NCBI RefSeq assembly: GCF_004115085.1
Contig: NZ_QXJP01000017.1
Span: forward strand, 1 to 64,000
DNA length: 64,000 nucleotides
Direction: 5' to 3'
Source of the DNA: Longirhabdus pacifica
GTDB lineage: Bacteria > Bacillota > Bacilli > Paenibacillales > DSM-105158
The position numbers and the translations under genes are program-made. The notes under the pieces were generated by a model, which made no database searches, had not been told where the DNA came from, and worked only from the letters and a program-made list of their open reading frames with translations. Positions within the stretch are counted from its first letter, which is position 1; each line of letters opens with the position of its first letter. Positions 25,010 to 34,210 of this stretch are shown piece after piece.

Positions 25010-25508
25010 TTCTCCATACCTCATTCATTTTCATTTGCAAGTGAGAAGAATGGGCATAACAAATGGCCACAGCCAAAGCATCCGCAACGTCGTCTGGCTT
25101 AGGTACTTCTTTCAAATGAAGTAGCATTTTGACCATCTCCTGCACTTGCTTCTTTTCCGCTTTCCCATATCCTACAGTAGATTGTTTGACTTGTAGTGGG
25201 GTGTATTCTGCGATTTTCAGTCCTTTTTGTTCAGCGGCTAGCATAAGCACACCCCGTGCCTGCGCAACTGTAAAAGCCGTTGTCACATTTCGATTAAAAA
25301 ATAATTTCTCAATTCCCATCGCATCAGGCTTATATTTATCGATAAGCTGTATGGTAGCATCATAAACTTGTTTTAACCGCAAAGCAATATCGGTATGTGC
25401 TTCTGTTTGGATAGATCCGTATTGAACCGGAGTGAGCTTACTCCCTTTTTTATCTATAATTCCAAAACCAACAATAGCGATACCAGGATCTATACCAATA
25501 ATTCTCAA
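25002..25508 (-). CDS. ruvC: Crossover junction endodeoxyribonuclease RuvC
   Basis: 168 residues. RNase-H-fold resolvase that cuts Holliday junctions. Acidic active-site residues are visible in IIGIDPGIAIVGFG (Asp near 6), GIEKLFFNRN (Glu near 68) and KPDDVADALAVAICYAH (Asp near 140). RuvC occurs in some Bacillaceae but is absent from B. subtilis, where RecU does this job. First gene of ruvC-A-B. Confidence 0.95.
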   Translation of the reverse strand: MRIIGIDPGIAIVGFGIIDKKGSKLTPVQYGSIQTEAHTDIALRLKQVYDATIQLIDKYKPDAMGIEKLFFNRNVTTAFTVAQARGVLMLAAEQKGLKIAEYTPLQVKQSTVGYGKAEKKQVQEMVKMLLHLKEVPKPDDVADALAVAICYAHSSHLQMKMNEVWRND

Positions 25509-25673
25509 TCTATTTCTCCCCTGTCTTTTCTAACTCAAGCGAACATATGTATCAAAATCCATTATATCAAATATAAGCTTAACATCAAACTTGGAATTCA
25601 TCGTTTTCTTTTATTCGTTGCTTCCTTTTTGCACCTTATATTATTGGTTTGAACTCCTTTGTATAAAAAGAAA

Positions 25674-25706
25674 GACCCAAAAGATTCACAAGAAAACTTT
25701 TGGGTC
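25674..25706 (-). terminator. Terminator of the small unknown gene
   Basis: Perfect 10-bp stem GACCCAAAAG/CTTTTGGGTC with a 13-nt loop, followed by TTTCTTTTTATA on the minus strand. Lies about 28 nt after the stop at 25735. The stretch 25509-25670 in front of ruvC is AT-rich and should hold the ruv promoter, though I see no clear -35/-10 pair. Confidence 0.85.
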
Positions 25707-25734
25707 ACTGTATATCATGTTCATTCATCTTATT

Positions 25735-26010
25735 TTACCATTTCAAGCTTTGAATCAATTGATGCTGGAATAAAAGAAGAAGAAAACTCACGTACATATC
25801 ATTGCGAACGATAATGTGGTACTCGTTTTCCTTATTGTGTGTATAAAATAAAACATCGGTATGTATATCATTATTTTCGAAAAAATAACGTACCTCTAAC
25901 AACTTTTCACATAGTTCCTCTTTTATGATCAAAATAGTAAACTCATGATCATTTCCATTCTTTTTTTCTTCTATCGTCAAGTCTTCAGTATTGTATTCGT
26001 AAGTAAGCAA
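25735..26010 (-). CDS. Hypothetical protein
   Basis: 91 residues. Starts at TTG with AAGGAG 8 nt upstream. An acidic N-terminal half (EYNTEDLTIEEKKNG) is followed by mixed helix and strand, and a hydrophobic C-terminus (YVSFLLLLFQHQLIQSLKW). No family is recognised. A good ribosome binding site and its own terminator suggest it is real. Confidence 0.6.
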   Translation of the reverse strand: MLTYEYNTEDLTIEEKKNGNDHEFTILIIKEELCEKLLEVRYFFENNDIHTDVLFYTHNKENEYHIIVRNDMYVSFLLLLFQHQLIQSLKW

Positions 26011-26067
26011 GAGAGTAACTCCTTTACGATATATTAGATGTTATATTATAAACATGTACGCATACTG

Positions 26068-27345
26068 CTAAAACAAATAGCGCAAATAAATATAAAACGT
26101 TGCGATCACTATAGATAAAATCATTAATGGAAAACCAATAAGCAGGAACTTTACAAACGTGATATGATGTCCTTCCTTTGCAGCTAAACCAGCGACAATG
26201 ACATTGGCACTTGCACCAATTAAACTTCCGTTACCACCGAGACAAGCTCCTAATGCTAGACTCCACCATAGTGGTTCAATATTTTCCATGCTGTATCCCA
26301 TCTCTTGAATCATCGGAATCATCGTTGCCACAAATGGAATGTTGTCCACAAAAGCAGAGGCAATCGCACTCATCCATAAGATCAACATGGATGTCACAGT
26401 CAAATCCCCACCTGTAAACGCTAACGCTTTGTCTGCTAGCAAACTAATGATTTGTGTTTCAATTAAACCAGATACAAGGACAAATAATCCGATAAAGAAA
26501 AAGATCGTCGTCCATTCCACTTTTTCTAATGCATCTTCTATATAAGATTCTCCTACGAGGTACAATAAAATAAACGCTCCTGTAATGGCAATCACAGAGG
26601 ATTCGATATCTAAAATAGAATGCAAGAAAAACCCGATAATGGTGCCTGCTAATACAATCATACACTTTAGCAGTAATCTTTTATCCGTTATTTCATCAGC
26701 TGCATCTAGATTCATAATACTTTTCTTAAGCTTGTCCGTTGTCTTCACTTGCTTACGATATAAAAACGCTAAGATAGCAATCGTAATGATCATAATGAAA
26801 ATAGCAATACCCGCTAGATTGATAATAAAATCGATAAAATCTAATTCCTCTACTTTATTCCCAATCATAATGTTGGGAGGATCTCCAATCATGGTTGCTG
26901 TACCACCAATGTTAGATGCAATAATTTCTGAAATTAGAAATGGAAGTGGGTTCACTTGTAGTTGCCTTGTAATGCTAAATGTAACAGGAACCATCAGTAA
27001 CACTGTTGTTACATTATCCAAGAAAGCGGATCCTATTGCGGTAATCAAACTCAGCGCTACTAATATTTTTAAAGGGTGACCACCCACTTTTTGAGCGGAT
27101 ACAATCGCTAAATATTTAAACAGACCTGTTCTTGCTGTAATAGCGACAATGATCATCATCCCTGTCAGCAAACCCAACGTGTTGAAATCAATATGATGCA
27201 ATGCCCCCTCATAATCTACAATTCGGAAAACGAGCATGGCTGCTCCACCCAACATGGCAATGATCGTGCGATGAATTTTTTCAGAAATAATAAAAGCATA
27301 GGTAATTAAAAATATAGCTATAGCAGTGTAAGCCTGCGTTTCCAT
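26068..27345 (-). CDS. ArsB/NhaD (SLC13-like) family ion transporter
   Basis: 425 residues with about eleven membrane segments. SAFLDNVTTVLLMVP (about residue 107) and the matching repeat SAFVDNIPFVATMIP (about 340), plus GGTATMIGDPPNIMIG and GACLGGNGSLIGASAN, mark the ion-transporter superfamily with inverted repeats. It could move sodium, arsenite or a dicarboxylate; the substrate is not clear. Its RBS is AAAGGAG. No arsenic-resistance genes are nearby, so housekeeping ion exchange is more likely. Confidence 0.85.
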   Translation of the reverse strand: METQAYTAIAIFLITYAFIISEKIHRTIIAMLGGAAMLVFRIVDYEGALHHIDFNTLGLLTGMMIIVAITARTGLFKYLAIVSAQKVGGHPLKILVALSLITAIGSAFLDNVTTVLLMVPVTFSITRQLQVNPLPFLISEIIASNIGGTATMIGDPPNIMIGNKVEELDFIDFIINLAGIAIFIMIITIAILAFLYRKQVKTTDKLKKSIMNLDAADEITDKRLLLKCMIVLAGTIIGFFLHSILDIESSVIAITGAFILLYLVGESYIEDALEKVEWTTIFFFIGLFVLVSGLIETQIISLLADKALAFTGGDLTVTSMLILWMSAIASAFVDNIPFVATMIPMIQEMGYSMENIEPLWWSLALGACLGGNGSLIGASANVIVAGLAAKEGHHITFVKFLLIGFPLMILSIVIATFYIYLRYLF

Positions 27346-27418
27346 GCCTATTCTCCTTTATATGTATACAGCATATTGATGTAAGCTTGATGTTTAATGT
27401 CATCAAACTGTTTCATGT

Positions 27419-28045
27419 TTATTGAAGGTATTGTATAGCATAATCGCTAAATGTAGAAAGTACGCTGTTGTATTCATCAAAATCACGAATCCGTATGCCG
27501 TGATATAACTGTTGCATTGTCTCTCTAGGAACACTACTCTCTAAATACTCAATATCAATTTGAAAAAATGTTTGAATAATGTTATTTCCACTAGGCTTTC
27601 CTTGGAACAAGCTTAAATTTCCTTGCTCGTCTAATCCTATATAAGCATGTTGTTTACATGTAGGAGATAAGTCGGCAATCTGTTCCATCACAACAATATG
27701 ATCATCACGTAAATGTAATAGCTTCCATGTTTTTTCGTCCGCTAGTAGTGCAAGGATATCTTGTCCTTTTTTAGGACCCAAAAAAGTTTGTTCTTCTCCA
27801 CATAAATATTTTTTTTGTAAAGTCACATCATACGTTGTTTTTTCATCTATCATCTGTGTGTCATTGTTTGTGACGACATTCACATCATTGATTTGAGATT
27901 GAAAAACAGGAGAGGCTTCAGGTTTTAAAAATATCACCCAAGTAGCTGAGATGAAGCATAAAAGAAGAATGATGCCCCCACCTAAAACTAGCTTATTAGA
28001 CTTTCGATATATTTTTTTTATTTTACGTAATATGTTTAAAAACAT
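27419..28045 (-). CDS. bofC: BofC, forespore regulator of SpoIVB/sigma-K checkpoint
   Basis: 208 residues. An N-terminal membrane anchor or signal (LVLGGGIILLLCFISATWVIF) is followed by a soluble part with YDVTLQKKYLCGEEQTFLG and DLSPTCKQHAYIGLDEQG, typical of BofC. In B. subtilis BofC is exported from the forespore and restrains SpoIVB, thereby timing sigma-K activation. The targets spoIVFA and spoIVFB are also in this window. Translation may be controlled by a long-range inverted repeat that pairs with its ribosome binding site. Confidence 0.85.
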   Translation of the reverse strand: MFLNILRKIKKIYRKSNKLVLGGGIILLLCFISATWVIFLKPEASPVFQSQINDVNVVTNNDTQMIDEKTTYDVTLQKKYLCGEEQTFLGPKKGQDILALLADEKTWKLLHLRDDHIVVMEQIADLSPTCKQHAYIGLDEQGNLSLFQGKPSGNNIIQTFFQIDIEYLESSVPRETMQQLYHGIRIRDFDEYNSVLSTFSDYAIQYLQ

Positions 28046-28054
28046 GTTTGTGAC

Positions 28055-28141
28055 ATCCCCTTCTATGAGTTACACATCAACGATGCATTAGATAAAATAC
28101 AACCTTGCTATTTTGTATTATTAACCATTACAGAAGGGGAT
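28055..28141 (-). promoter_or_regulatory. Long-range inverted repeat masking the bofC ribosome binding site
   Basis: On the minus strand ATCCCCTTCT (28141-28132, 10 nt after the safA stop) is the exact complement of AGAAGGGGAT (28064-28055), which contains the bofC ribosome binding site. Between them AATACAA/TTGTATT forms an inner stem. An RNA read through from safA would hide the site, whereas an RNA started between the two arms would not. No promoter between the arms is clear to me. Confidence 0.55.
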
Positions 28142-28150
28142 ATTCAATTT

Positions 28151-29062
28151 TCAAATATGACCTTTTCCTTTGTATGCCTGACGCTTTTTTCTTGCTGGTG
28201 TCTTCCGCTTTTTCTTCACGCTGACCTGTTTACTGGTTGCATTGCTTTCCGGCTGCTCATCTTCATCAGGTTCAAATTCTCGTACACTTTGAGGGTCATA
28301 CCCTAATATACTCTCCACCACTTCTCTTGACGTTAGGTATGGTTGCATCATCCCTTGCATGGATTGCATAGGCTGCATCATCCCTTGCATCGGAAACATT
28401 GGACCACCTTGTTGATAAGGTTGATACGTATTGAACACCGATGCAGTACCTGGATAGTAACCATAAGGGTTCTGTTGATATGGTTGGAATCCGTGATAAG
28501 CATGTTGCATATATTGTTGATGTTGACAGTCCTCACACCCACAACCACAGGAAGAGGAGTGATGATGTGGAGTAGTGTACTCTTGAGCCTGAAATGGATT
28601 GACATGATAAGGCTGAGCATAATTTGCATGGGTTCCAGCTTGAGCTTGCTGCTTACGTGATGTATCTTGTTGATCATTTTGATTTTGAATAGACGTTTGC
28701 TCTTCTTCATCTAGCTGAGGTACATCTGGAAGATCATAGAAATTCATCACTTGATTTTCCTCCATAAATGATGTGGACAGTGATTCATCTTTTTCTTTTT
28801 TAAATGCATCTTCCCCCTCATGATTCGATGCTTTGTCCTCTCTAGTATGAATTCCCACTTTCTGTTCTATAAACATATCTTCATTTATATTAACGTTATG
28901 AAATTGGCTTTTCTTTTGACTAATAAATATTTTAGTGCCTGGTTCCAATTCATCCATCATATAAAGCTCTGGGTTTGCTTCTTTAATCTGTTCCACGTCT
29001 ACTTCGTACCTTTCCGAAATAGATTGAAACGTATCCCCAGGTTTTACAATATGAATCTTCAC
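28151..29062 (-). CDS. safA: SafA-like spore coat morphogenetic protein
   Basis: 303 residues, starting at GTG. An N-terminal LysM domain (IHIVKPGDTFQSISERY, residues 1-45) is followed by a Gln/Tyr/Met-rich low-complexity region (repeats such as QGMMQPMQSMQGMMQPY), a Cys-rich patch SSCGCGCEDC (about 172) and a very basic tail (KKKRKTPARKKRQAYKG). SafA directs inner coat assembly and binds SpoVID, whose gene is at 60156-61877. The LysM plus coat-type composition and position beside bofC support the call. Confidence 0.8.
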   Translation of the reverse strand: MKIHIVKPGDTFQSISERYEVDVEQIKEANPELYMMDELEPGTKIFISQKKSQFHNVNINEDMFIEQKVGIHTREDKASNHEGEDAFKKEKDESLSTSFMEENQVMNFYDLPDVPQLDEEEQTSIQNQNDQQDTSRKQQAQAGTHANYAQPYHVNPFQAQEYTTPHHHSSSCGCGCEDCQHQQYMQHAYHGFQPYQQNPYGYYPGTASVFNTYQPYQQGGPMFPMQGMMQPMQSMQGMMQPYLTSREVVESILGYDPQSVREFEPDEDEQPESNATSKQVSVKKKRKTPARKKRQAYKGKGHI

Positions 29063-29148
29063 ACTTATTCCTCCCTTTCTATATCCTCATTTAGTACAGT
29101 CTATGCATCTGCCTACAATTTGACATCAAAAAAATAAAAAGAATAAAA

Positions 29149-29232
29149 AAAAGAACATGCCTCACGTACAGCACCCCAAAAGTAAGTGTTAAAAACTAAC
29201 TTTTAAGGAGCGTATCGCTTCCATGCTCTTTT
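29149..29232 (-). terminator. 84-nt hairpin terminator after the panE-like gene
   Basis: Minus-strand arms AAAAGAGCATG and CATGTTCTTTT run into a long T-tract. Inside are AAAAGTTAGT and its partner ACTTACTTTT. Same span (84 nt) and shared motif as the terminator at 491-574. It ends the adc/panE transcript; safA starts downstream. Confidence 0.65.
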
Positions 29233-29244
29233 CCTTTTCCTAAA

Positions 29245-29314
29245 TAGATAAGTTGGAGAAACAAGTTCAGGCGTAAACTTATATCGTTATTTCTTCAAAC
29301 TATATCTTATATAT
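29245..29314. repeat. Interspersed double-hairpin repeat, locus D (deleted remnant, reverse)
   Basis: The left arm of the small hairpin (AAGTTGGAGAAACAAGTTCA) is joined directly to the right arm of the large hairpin (GGCGTAAACTT...ATTTCTTC). The middle of the unit is missing. It lies right after the panE-like gene. Confidence 0.75.
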
Positions 29315-29335
29315 CTTGTTATAACTCTAAAACTG

Positions 29336-30376
29336 CTATCCTTTTTTCATTTGTATTTGTATGCGCTTCCATACTTCCTCTTCAGTAATAGGCTGAAAAG
29401 GTACTTCCTTAAATTTCTCCTGACACATGTCGTACACTGCTCTATTGTATGGTGCTTTGTGTCCAACTTTGTTCGCCAGCGCTATAAAATGACCATTCAA
29501 TGATTCTAATTCTGTCTCACTTCCCTTACGCTGCAACACATCTTGACCCATGCTACTCAGCACCATTTTAGCTAAATTTTTCTTGAATATGCTATTTGTC
29601 ATAAAGTCAGGTAGTTTAACTACGACGGTCATCGTTCTCCACGAAGGCATGCCGCCTAGTCGACATTCCTTATATCCCGAAGCTTTTACAATTTGTACTC
29701 CTTCGTATAGTAAGTTCGTTAGTATTTTTTTAAATAAAGAAAATTCCGAAATTTCACGATATTTATGCCCTACTAATGTGGTAAAGGAATTCGTTAAATT
29801 AATAATCATTTTAGAATAAGCAGCATCTTGCAAGTGATCCGTTGCTACTGTCTCTACGCCTAGTTGAAAATAACTAGCGACTTCTTTCAGTTCTTCCTGT
29901 AGTGTATTATCTGGTGTACCTAATATAAAAGGGCCTTTTTTTTGATACCCAACCATGCCTGGCTCATCTAACCATGCATTGTAGCCAACGACACCATAAA
30001 TGATTTTTTTAAAATACTGAGGGAGTATGTCTTGATTTTGTATGCCATTTTGCAATGCGACGATAATGGGATCGCCTTTGATGTTATCTTTTATTAATTT
30101 AGCTACCCCATCCAAACTGTAATTCTTCACAGCAATAATGATGATATCTGCGTTATCTATTTGAGTTATATCACTTAACCCTTTTACATGTACGAGGGGA
30201 GTTTGCTCCTTTTCCCCTTCTAAATAAGCTTGTAAACCATGCTCTTCGATGCGACTTATCACTTCTGGCTTATCCAATATGTAAGTTTGATCATGATGTG
30301 GAACCATCCATGCAGCTAGTGATCCTCCTACAGCTCCTGCTCCAAAGATCACCACTTTTTTGTGTTGGATACTCAT
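29336..30376 (-). CDS. Ketopantoate reductase family protein (2-dehydropantoate 2-reductase-like)
   Basis: 346 residues from the ATG at 30376 (GGGAG, 8-nt spacing; a GTG three codons earlier is less well placed). The Rossmann motif IFGAGAVGGSLAAWM is near the N-terminus, and KNYSLDGVAKLI and VALQNGIQNQDIL are typical of the PanE/ApbA family. The true substrate may differ from ketopantoate because no panB, panC or panD gene is nearby. It is paired with an acetoacetate-decarboxylase-like gene upstream (33-nt gap), which suggests a shared catabolic step. Confidence 0.8.
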   Translation of the reverse strand: MSIQHKKVVIFGAGAVGGSLAAWMVPHHDQTYILDKPEVISRIEEHGLQAYLEGEKEQTPLVHVKGLSDITQIDNADIIIIAVKNYSLDGVAKLIKDNIKGDPIIVALQNGIQNQDILPQYFKKIIYGVVGYNAWLDEPGMVGYQKKGPFILGTPDNTLQEELKEVASYFQLGVETVATDHLQDAAYSKMIINLTNSFTTLVGHKYREISEFSLFKKILTNLLYEGVQIVKASGYKECRLGGMPSWRTMTVVVKLPDFMTNSIFKKNLAKMVLSSMGQDVLQRKGSETELESLNGHFIALANKVGHKAPYNRAVYDMCQEKFKEVPFQPITEEEVWKRIQIQMKKG

Positions 30377-30409
30377 ATCATCCACTCCCTACATTTTATA
30401 TACATCGCC

Positions 30410-31288
30410 TTATTTCGGTGCCTTATAGTTTGGATTTGAAAGGTCAAAACTACTATTCATGCCTTCCGCAAATCTTGTTTGAAAAGGGTGCTGTTCCATT
30501 TCTAATTGTTGTAATAACTTCCCACTCGGCGTGTCACTTAGTTTCAAAAACTCGTGATTTGGTTTATTATTTTTGTTCCATAATTTCTTCATGTATTTAT
30601 TCATGTTGAAATCTGCTTTAAAGTTCGTTTCACTTTGTAATAATTCCCCATCTAATACGGAATATAGATTAGATGACACATCAAAATGTGTCTCTTTCCC
30701 TTCCATAGGAATAGATAACTCAAAGTAAGTCTCTCCACTTTCCTCCATTGCTGTAGTGACAAAATAATCCCCTTGTTTCTTCATATCAATCTGTTGTGTT
30801 ACTTTTGGTAGACCCCATATTTTATTTCCTCTTATTTGATTTTCAAGTGACGTCACAGGCATGGAAAAAACATGGTAGCCGAAGTTAGGAAACATTTTCT
30901 CCGCAATCATAGGTAACACTGGCGGGCTAAAGGAAGGGTTAATCAGAACGGGAATCGTCATCGCTATTTCGTTATAAGATGGAATTCCGAGTACATTTTT
31001 ATAAATATAGCATGAGAAAACAACTAAAGATCTTTTTTGTGGCATCTTTACGGGTTTCATCAACGGATGAGGCATTAATTGTACTGCTTTATCGTAGTTG
31101 CACATAAATATACCGATGGCACAGGTCACATCACTATACAGCGTTGGAAATAAATAATCTTTAGCAACATGATCATTTAACTCCAATGGTTTATCCGCAT
31201 GACGTAACGATTTTCTTTTAAAAAAATCATCCTTAAATTGATCTTTATTATCCAATAATGTTTCGTCAAACTGTAATAACGGTTTCAT
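30410..31288 (-). CDS. Acetoacetate decarboxylase family protein
   Basis: 292 residues from the ATG at 31288 with GGGAG upstream; the frame opens 12 codons earlier without such a site. Features of the ADC fold include CSYIYKNVLGIPSYNEI-like text (FSCYIYKNVLGIPSYNEIA), FPNFGYHVFSMPVT and GNKIWGLPK. The product may be a decarboxylase or a related enzyme of lactone or keto-acid metabolism. It probably forms a two-gene operon with the reductase downstream. Confidence 0.75.
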   Translation of the reverse strand: MKPLLQFDETLLDNKDQFKDDFFKRKSLRHADKPLELNDHVAKDYLFPTLYSDVTCAIGIFMCNYDKAVQLMPHPLMKPVKMPQKRSLVVFSCYIYKNVLGIPSYNEIAMTIPVLINPSFSPPVLPMIAEKMFPNFGYHVFSMPVTSLENQIRGNKIWGLPKVTQQIDMKKQGDYFVTTAMEESGETYFELSIPMEGKETHFDVSSNLYSVLDGELLQSETNFKADFNMNKYMKKLWNKNNKPNHEFLKLSDTPSGKLLQQLEMEQHPFQTRFAEGMNSSFDLSNPNYKAPK

Positions 31289-31354
31289 GTCCTCACTCCC
31301 TATATCACATAAATATACACTCATTATAGCTTCTCATCTGTACTTAAGAAAGCA

Positions 31355-31389
31355 AAAATCCTGTTTTATTTGGAATAAAACAGGATTTT
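31355..31389 (-). terminator. Terminator of the pheB-ilvE operon
   Basis: Perfect 14-bp stem AAAATCCTGTTTTA/TAAAACAGGATTTT with a 7-nt loop and T-tract (TTTTTGC) on the minus strand. The symmetric ends allow use in both directions. Confidence 0.9.
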
Positions 31390-31457
31390 CATGACATCTT
31401 GACTATTCATTTGTTTTATTGATGCTATTTTTTTCAACCATCTTTTACTTTACCGTG

Positions 31458-32330
31458 CTATATTTTAAGTCCATCGATATTGACGAGATGTCTAAACTCA
31501 TCAAGTAACTTTAAAGTAATGGGACCCGCTTCTCCCTTGCCAATGACTCTACCATCCACTTCACGTACAGCAATTACTTCTGCAGCTGTTCCTGTCAAGA
31601 AAACTTCATCTGCAACATACACATCATGTAGTGCAAACGGTTCTTCATGAACTTCATAACCTAATGTATCACATATCTCCATGATCGCAGCACGAGTAAT
31701 TCCTTCTAATGCACCTACATAACTTGGAGGCGTAATGATTTTATTATTTTTAATAATAAAGATGTTATCTCCGGAACCTTCAGAAACAAAGCCTTCTCTA
31801 TTTAACATCAATGCTTCGCCCACACCAGCTAAATTAGCTTGAATTTTAACTAAAATATTGTTCAAATAGTTCAAAGACTTTATTTTCGGATTTAATGCAT
31901 CTGGAATATTGCGGCGTGTAGAAACAGATACAAGCTTCAAACCACGTTGATAGTCTTCTTCAGAGTATATGGCCAGTTGTTCGACGATAATAATGACTGT
32001 CGCCTTCGGGCATAAATCTGGATTTAGTCCTAAATCTCCTACACCACGTGATACGATTAAGCGGATGTATCCATCCTTAAGTTGATTTCTTTTTACGGTT
32101 TCTACCACTGCCTTTTCCATTTCTTCATAAGAAAGAGGAACATTTAATTTAATGGACTTAGCAGAGTCATATAAGCGATCTATATGTTCTTGATATTTAA
32201 AAATATTACCGTTGTAAATGCGAATACCTTCAAAAACACCGTCTCCATAAAGAAAACCATGATCGTAAACGGATACTTTCGCATCTTCTTTTGCTACAAA
32301 TTCACCATTTAAATAGATTTGTTGTTTCAT
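31458..32330 (-). CDS. ilvE: Branched-chain amino acid aminotransferase
   Basis: 290 residues from the ATG at 32330 (GGAGG, 6-nt spacing); the frame extends 11 codons upstream into pheA. Fold-type IV PLP enzyme: YDHGFLYGDGVFEGIR near the N-terminus, the PLP lysine in KIKSLNYLNN (about residue 145), and SEGSGDNIF after it. Reversibly aminates 2-oxo acids of valine, leucine and isoleucine. Placed last in an operon with threonine and phenylalanine genes, just 1 nt after pheA. Confidence 0.92.
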   Translation of the reverse strand: MKQQIYLNGEFVAKEDAKVSVYDHGFLYGDGVFEGIRIYNGNIFKYQEHIDRLYDSAKSIKLNVPLSYEEMEKAVVETVKRNQLKDGYIRLIVSRGVGDLGLNPDLCPKATVIIIVEQLAIYSEEDYQRGLKLVSVSTRRNIPDALNPKIKSLNYLNNILVKIQANLAGVGEALMLNREGFVSEGSGDNIFIIKNNKIITPPSYVGALEGITRAAIMEICDTLGYEVHEEPFALHDVYVADEVFLTGTAAEVIAVREVDGRVIGKGEAGPITLKLLDEFRHLVNIDGLKI

Positions 32331-32331
32331 A

Positions 32332-33204
32332 TCATCCCTCCAAAGATGCCGCTTCATAACCATAACTTGGGTATGAACCTAAGATTCGCACTTGAATACC
32401 AAGTGCCTCGATTTCTTTTATTGCTTCTTGCACTAAAATATATTGAATGTTTTCTTCAATGTCGATAAAAAAATAATAATTGCCTAACTTTTTTTTCGTT
32501 GGCCTGGATTCAATTTTACATAAATTGATTTTTCTCCAAGCAAATGCAGATAGTACTTGATGCAATGCCCCTGCGTAATCTTCTGGTAAAATAATGAGCA
32601 AGCTCGTTTTATGTTTTTGACCTTGCAATGTAGGCAACGGCTTTTTCCCCACAATCATAAATCGTGTAAAGTTTTTTTCATGCTCTTGAATGTTCTCATC
32701 CAACAATGCCAATCCATATTTTTTAGCAGCTAGTTTAGTACCAATCGCAATCGTATGCGGCGCATTGATTGCTTTTACTTTGGTCACACCTTTGGCAGTG
32801 CTGCTTACTGTTTCAATTTCAGCATGGGAAAGATGTTGTTTAATAAACTGCCTGCATTGTCCGATGACGACAGGATGAGAGATGACCGTTTTAATTTCCT
32901 CATAGTTTATGGGGGTCTCTCTGTCTGTGCCAATCAAATTTTGCTTCGCTGGATAAATCCATTCAGTTAATATAGGCATATTGAATTCATGTACTAACAA
33001 ATCAAGATGTAAACTTACCGATCCATCAATGGTATTCTCTATAGGAATAACCGCCCAGTCTACTTCATCGTTTACTGCCGCGGCAAAAACATCCGAAATC
33101 AATTGATAAGGAACAAATTGAATTTGGGGCAGTGATGACTGTAAAAAAAACCTTGCTGCTTCCTCCGAGAACGTTCCCTCTGGTCCCAAAAAAGACAGTC
33201 TCAT
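32332..33204 (-). CDS. pheA: Prephenate dehydratase
   Basis: 290 residues. Converts prephenate to phenylpyruvate. The catalytic NFTRFMIVG motif is near residue 175, and the C-terminal ACT domain has ESRPTKKKLGNYYFF, the phenylalanine-binding ESRP box, so feedback control is likely. Starts at an ATG overlapping the thrB stop codon by 4 nt. No chorismate mutase domain is fused. Confidence 0.96.
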   Translation of the reverse strand: MRLSFLGPEGTFSEEAARFFLQSSLPQIQFVPYQLISDVFAAAVNDEVDWAVIPIENTIDGSVSLHLDLLVHEFNMPILTEWIYPAKQNLIGTDRETPINYEEIKTVISHPVVIGQCRQFIKQHLSHAEIETVSSTAKGVTKVKAINAPHTIAIGTKLAAKKYGLALLDENIQEHEKNFTRFMIVGKKPLPTLQGQKHKTSLLIILPEDYAGALHQVLSAFAWRKINLCKIESRPTKKKLGNYYFFIDIEENIQYILVQEAIKEIEALGIQVRILGSYPSYGYEAASLEG

Positions 33205-34184
33205 GATGCAAAAACTCCCCCTTGTCTATCTTCTCTACCTACTATAAGTTCTGATACTTCACTGCACTCTACGATGTGCGCTCCTTCATTCACAGGCGTG
33301 AGCCATGTCATATCAGCGTCTATGTTATGTTTCTCCATCCAACGTTTGGCATATTGTTCTAGAAGTTGAGGATCGTTGACACTTTGATCTGTAAAAGCAA
33401 TCATCGTAGGCCCCGCTCCACTTAAAGCCGCAGCGATAGCCCCATTATGCTTTGCATCTTGTATCCACTCTTCTAGACCAGGTATAAGGGTTCCCCGATA
33501 AGGTTGGTGTAACGTATCCTGCATCGCTACCGATAATACTTGATATTGTCCAGTACAAAATGCAGCAACGAGCAACGCGGTATGTGTGTTGTTATATACG
33601 GCATGCTGAAATGATACAGATGCTGGCAGTACTTTTCTTGCTTCGCTTGTAGGTAACGTATATGCAGGTACTACAACTAAACACATCAAATTACTTTGTA
33701 CTTCAACACGGATACACTCTGCCTGCTTGCCATCATAAGTTGTAATCACAACGCCACCAAAGAGCGATGCGGCAATATTATCTGGATGTCCTTCCAACGC
33801 AGTTGCCATTTGAAATAACGTATCTTTGGAAAGTGGTTGTTTCAATAATGCATTGGCAGCTACCATACCTCCAACAATAGCAGAGGCGCTACTTCCAAGT
33901 CCCCTTGATAATGGAATCTCACTGTAGATGTCGATGTGTAAATAAGGCGCATGTACATCACATCTCTCAAAAACTTGTTGAGCCACTTTGTAAATGAGGT
34001 TATTTTCATCCAGTGGTACGCCTTCTGCGGCAACACCATAGTGCTTAATGATCGTTTGGTCTGAACTCACCTTCATTTTAATCCATATATATAAATCTAG
34101 TGACATTCCTAAGCAATCAAACCCAGGACCCAAGTTTGCTGTACTGGCAGGCACTTTTACGCAAATTTCATTTCGTATTAACAT
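33201..34184 (-). CDS. thrB: Homoserine kinase
   Basis: 327 residues from the ATG at 34184 (GGGGA, 7-nt spacing; a TTG two codons earlier is less likely). GHMP kinase with PASTANLGPGFDCLG at the N-terminus, the ATP loop PLSRGLGSSASAIVGG (about residue 90) and AALSGAGPTMIAF near the C-terminus. Phosphorylates homoserine. It directly follows hom; thrC, usually between them, is absent. Confidence 0.96.
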   Translation of the reverse strand: MLIRNEICVKVPASTANLGPGFDCLGMSLDLYIWIKMKVSSDQTIIKHYGVAAEGVPLDENNLIYKVAQQVFERCDVHAPYLHIDIYSEIPLSRGLGSSASAIVGGMVAANALLKQPLSKDTLFQMATALEGHPDNIAASLFGGVVITTYDGKQAECIRVEVQSNLMCLVVVPAYTLPTSEARKVLPASVSFQHAVYNNTHTALLVAAFCTGQYQVLSVAMQDTLHQPYRGTLIPGLEEWIQDAKHNGAIAAALSGAGPTMIAFTDQSVNDPQLLEQYAKRWMEKHNIDADMTWLTPVNEGAHIVECSEVSELIVGREDRQGGVFAS

Positions 34185-34210
34185 GTCCAAATCCCCTACT
34201 TTATCTATGT

